A stretch of DNA of 64,000 nucleotides from Acidimicrobiales bacterium (lineage in GTDB: Bacteria; Actinomycetota; Acidimicrobiia; Acidimicrobiales; Aldehydirespiratoraceae): assembly GCA_029246685.1 (NCBI GenBank), contig JAQWMR010000005.1, positions 1 through 64,000 on the forward strand, given 5' to 3'. The notes under the pieces are model-generated. The model saw nothing but the letters and a program-made list of their open reading frames with translations, was not told where the DNA came from and did not search any database. Both the position numbers and the translations under genes were made by a program. Below, in pieces: positions 62,122 to 64,000 of this stretch; positions within the stretch are counted from its first letter, which is position 1; each line of letters begins with the position of its first letter.

Positions 62122-62799
62122 CTAGCGGGCGCGGGCGACGATCTCGTCAACGGTGCCGACCATGCCGGTGTAGAACGGGCCGAAATCGGCATATTTCGCG
62201 GACGCCGTGTCGTAACGCATCGTGTAGACGGTGTCTTTCAGATCATCAAGCTTTACGCCGAAGAGCGTCACGCCCCACTCCCAGTCATCGAGGCCGGTCG
62301 AGGCCGTGATGAGCTGTGTGATTCGGCCCACGAACTTTCGTCCGGATGTGCCGTGCTCGTACATCAGATCCTTGCGCTGATCGAACTCGAGCTCGTACCA
62401 GTTCTGGTCCGCGTTGCGCCGCTTCGTCATCGGGTAGAAGCACCACGCGCTCTTCCCCTCCGGCGGCAGGTCCGGGTAGAGGCGCATGTTGGCCATCTCC
62501 TCCGGCAGACCCTGCGCGTACTCGGAGAGCTCGGTGATCGACACGAAGCTGTCGACGACCTCGAGCCCGGCATCGACCAGACCCGACTGGAGATCGCGCA
62601 GCTTCCACACGTCGGAATGCAGAGCCATGAAGCCGAGCGACGCCTTGTGGCCGAGCAGGGCGACGGAGACGACCTGCACGTCGTCAGCCTGCGCGGCCTT
62701 CACAGCGGCGATGACGGCCTCATCGTCGGCTCGCGTCGAGCGCTCACAGAACAGATGAACGACAGCAACACCCTCAGACGTGACAACGGGTTCAAGCAT
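62122..62799 (-). CDS. hemQ: Coproheme decarboxylase (HemQ, chlorite-dismutase family)
   Basis: A 225-residue HemQ. WCFYPMTKRRNADQNWYELE holds the Tyr and the Arg/Lys substrate contacts, RKDLMYEHGTSGRKFVGRI the proximal His, and GLDDWEWGVTLFGVKLDDLK and YTMRYDTASAKYADFGPFY the C-terminal core. It decarboxylates coproheme to heme b with peroxide, the last step of the coproporphyrin route; hemE and hemY at 17.6-19.9 kb belong to the same pathway. A REP-like palindrome separates it from the divergent aminotransferase. Confidence 0.92.
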   Translation of the reverse strand: MLEPVVTSEGVAVVHLFCERSTRADDEAVIAAVKAAQADDVQVVSVALLGHKASLGFMALHSDVWKLRDLQSGLVDAGLEVVDSFVSITELSEYAQGLPEEMANMRLYPDLPPEGKSAWCFYPMTKRRNADQNWYELEFDQRKDLMYEHGTSGRKFVGRITQLITASTGLDDWEWGVTLFGVKLDDLKDTVYTMRYDTASAKYADFGPFYTGMVGTVDEIVARAR

Positions 62800-62805
62800 G
62801 CTCGC

Positions 62806-62840
62806 GACTGTAACGGGGGGTCAGACACCCCGTTACAGTC
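62806..62840. repeat. Dispersed palindrome, copy 4 (REP-like)
   Basis: GACTGTAACGGGGGGTCAG followed by ACACCCCGTTACAGTC: 13-base outer arms, nearly perfect. It occupies most of the 46-bp divergent gap between hemQ and the aminotransferase, so here it overlaps promoters rather than terminators. GTAACGGGG and its complement match copy 1 closely. Confidence 0.75.
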
Positions 62841-62845
62841 GGCGG

Positions 62846-63763
62846 ATGGCACGCAGCACCCACCAAGCGTTGACCGACGAGCGCAACGCGACGGTCGAAA
62901 TCTACATCAACGGCGAGTTCTTCCCGCGTGACGAGGCGAAGATCTCCGTGTTCGACAGCGGCTTCCTCGTCGGCGACGGGATCTGGGAGGGCATCCGGCT
63001 TCATCACGGGCAGTTCGCTCATCTGGACCGCCACCTGGACCGGCTCTTCGCGAGCGCCGCGGCTATCGATCTCGGCATCGGCCTCGACCGGGGCGGCGTT
63101 ACCGCCGCGCTCCGGGAGACGATCGATCGGAATGACATGGAGGACTCAGTCCACGTCAGGCTGATGATCACCCGAGGCGACAAGAAGACGCCGAGTCAGC
63201 ATCCGTCCAACAACATCGGCGGGCCCAATATCGTGATCATCGCCGAGCACAAGGCCGCCGATCCCGACGTCAGGGGCAAGGGCATCTCGCTCTTCACCGC
63301 GACCGTGCGGCGCCCGCCGCCCGACACGCTGGACCAGAAGCTGAACTGTCACTCGAAGCTCCACGAGGTGATCGCGCTCATCCAAGCAACCAAGGCAGGG
63401 GCGGACGAAGCGCTCATGCTCGACCCAACCGGCGCCGTCGCCACCTGCAACGCCACCAACTTCTTCATCATCAGCAAGGGCGAGGTGTGGACCGCCACAG
63501 GCATGTACAACCTGAACGGGATCACCTCCGCTCTCGTCTGCGAGGTCGCGGAAGCGGCCGGGATCCCCGTTCACAAGGCGCCGTTCTCGCTGACCGACGT
63601 CTACGCCGCCGACGAGGCGTTCGTCACCGGCACGTTCGGTGGCCTCACTCCCGTCCACACGATCGACGGCCGCACGATCGCGGACGGCGGCCAGGGCCCC
63701 ATGACCGTTCGACTCCGCGAACTGTACGAAGCGGAGATCGAGGCGGATCTCGCTCGTGGTTGA
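62846..63763 (+). CDS. Class IV aminotransferase (branched-chain/D-amino-acid type)
   Basis: A 305-residue PLP enzyme of fold type IV. EIYINGEFFPRDEAKISVFD, GDGIWEGIRLHHGQFAHLDR, the PLP Lys in LDQKLNCHSKLHEVIALIQA, and GAVATCNATNFFIISKGEVW with NGITSALVCEVAEAAG are characteristic. It may be branched-chain aminotransferase or a relative acting on D-amino acids or aminodeoxychorismate; the Cys-Asn-Ala-Thr-Asn in place of the usual Glu-x-x-x-x-N favours an atypical member. The start ATG at 62846 follows the palindrome by 5 bp. It overlaps the next gene. Confidence 0.85.
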   Translation: MARSTHQALTDERNATVEIYINGEFFPRDEAKISVFDSGFLVGDGIWEGIRLHHGQFAHLDRHLDRLFASAAAIDLGIGLDRGGVTAALRETIDRNDMEDSVHVRLMITRGDKKTPSQHPSNNIGGPNIVIIAEHKAADPDVRGKGISLFTATVRRPPPDTLDQKLNCHSKLHEVIALIQATKAGADEALMLDPTGAVATCNATNFFIISKGEVWTATGMYNLNGITSALVCEVAEAAGIPVHKAPFSLTDVYAADEAFVTGTFGGLTPVHTIDGRTIADGGQGPMTVRLRELYEAEIEADLARG

Positions 63764-64000
63764 CCAAACCGCGAGCAATGACGACGTGAAACGCATCCAG
63801 TGCTGGTCCGGGCCGCGCAACATTTCGACCGCGCTCATGTACTCATGGCGTCAGCGGGCCGATACGACCGTCCTCGACGAGCCGTTCTACGCCCACTACC
63901 TCACGCTCGACGACCGAGGTCACCCCGGCGTGGAGGACACGCTCGCGAGCCAGTCGACCGATGCCGACGAGGTGATCCGCGACGTCGTGCTCGGCGCCTG
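63756..64000 (+). CDS. P-loop sulfotransferase-like protein, 3'-truncated by window edge
   Basis: The first 81 codons of a protein that reads RIQCWSGPRNISTALMYSW, matching the phosphate-binding loop of sulfotransferase-like P-loop proteins (G-P-R-N-I-S-T), followed by DEPFYAHYL. The start is GTG at 63756 (overlapping the aminotransferase) or GTG at 63786. Small sulfotransferase-fold partners of class IV aminotransferases are seen in other bacteria, but their role is not established. The C-terminus lies beyond the window. Confidence 0.6.
   Translation, partial: MVDQTASNDDVKRIQCWSGPRNISTALMYSWRQRADTTVLDEPFYAHYLTLDDRGHPGVEDTLASQSTDADEVIRDVVLGA

Noticed and set aside
1..64000. CRISPR arrays, rRNA, tRNA, prophage or intact insertion sequences
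   Set aside because: No repeat-spacer pattern, RNA-gene consensus, transposase or phage structural gene was seen on either strand.

Overview
The window is GC-rich, densely packed DNA with many 4-base GTGA/ATGA start-stop overlaps and GTG starts. It looks like a high-GC actinobacterium, most likely of the Acidimicrobiia (Ilumatobacter-like). The reasons are a coproporphyrin-type heme route (hemE, hemY and, 42 kb away, hemQ), an Rpf-like lipoprotein, a HelD/HelR-type helicase, GlnR-like boxes before amt, and several Thr-rich lipoproteins. No rRNA, tRNA, CRISPR array or intact transposase was found. The taxonomic call is inference from gene content.

Layout. (1) 1-11.98 kb is a surface-glycan locus that looks visibly less GC-rich than the rest. 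It holds a cut-off ArnC/DPM-like glycosyltransferase, a GNAT acyltransferase, and an acyl cassette of ACP, ketoreductase, acyl ligase, LuxE-like and LuxC-like proteins. An ArnT/PMT-like membrane glycosyltransferase, the dTDP-rhamnose genes rfbC-rfbB-rfbD-rfbA and a GT2 enzyme follow. (2) 12.0-12.72 kb is a scar of three truncated genes (Lhr-type helicase, MBOAT acyltransferase, FkbM methyltransferase). (3) 12.7-25.2 kb is housekeeping: sucrase/ferredoxin-like protein, HelD/HelR, patatin, hemE-hemY, a TetR-like regulator, Rpf-like protein, a class III cyclase, an Lnt homolog with Ser where the catalytic Cys should be, and dtd. (4) 25.3-34.6 kb has a GT4/methyltransferase/toroid-protein operon, a truncated MFS transporter, GtrA, TesB thioesterase, a sugar-dehydrogenase-like lipoprotein and a lytic transglycosylase. 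(5) 34.7-44.4 kb has aldehyde dehydrogenase, PAC2, lipase and Nudix genes, then glnD and amt. (6) 44.5-48.5 kb holds a two-subunit aconitase X and an ornithine-cyclodeaminase-like reductase, together fitting 3-hydroxyproline breakdown. Coupled to the reductase is an AhpD-family gene with an in-frame TGA exactly at the second catalytic Cys, followed by a SECIS-like hairpin: a strong selenoprotein candidate. (7) 48.5-62 kb is a catabolic operon (SDR, HyuA, HyuB, FAD oxidoreductase, TPP enzyme) facing a branched-chain-amino-acid/amide ABC transporter (livFGMHK). (8) 62.1-64 kb has hemQ, a class IV aminotransferase and a cut-off P-loop protein.

Two window-wide themes stand out. A dispersed palindrome with core GGGGTCAGACCCC (or its reverse) occurs four times between genes. 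Five genes are each broken by what looks like one missing base in a G/C run, which points to residual assembly error or, less likely, recent decay.
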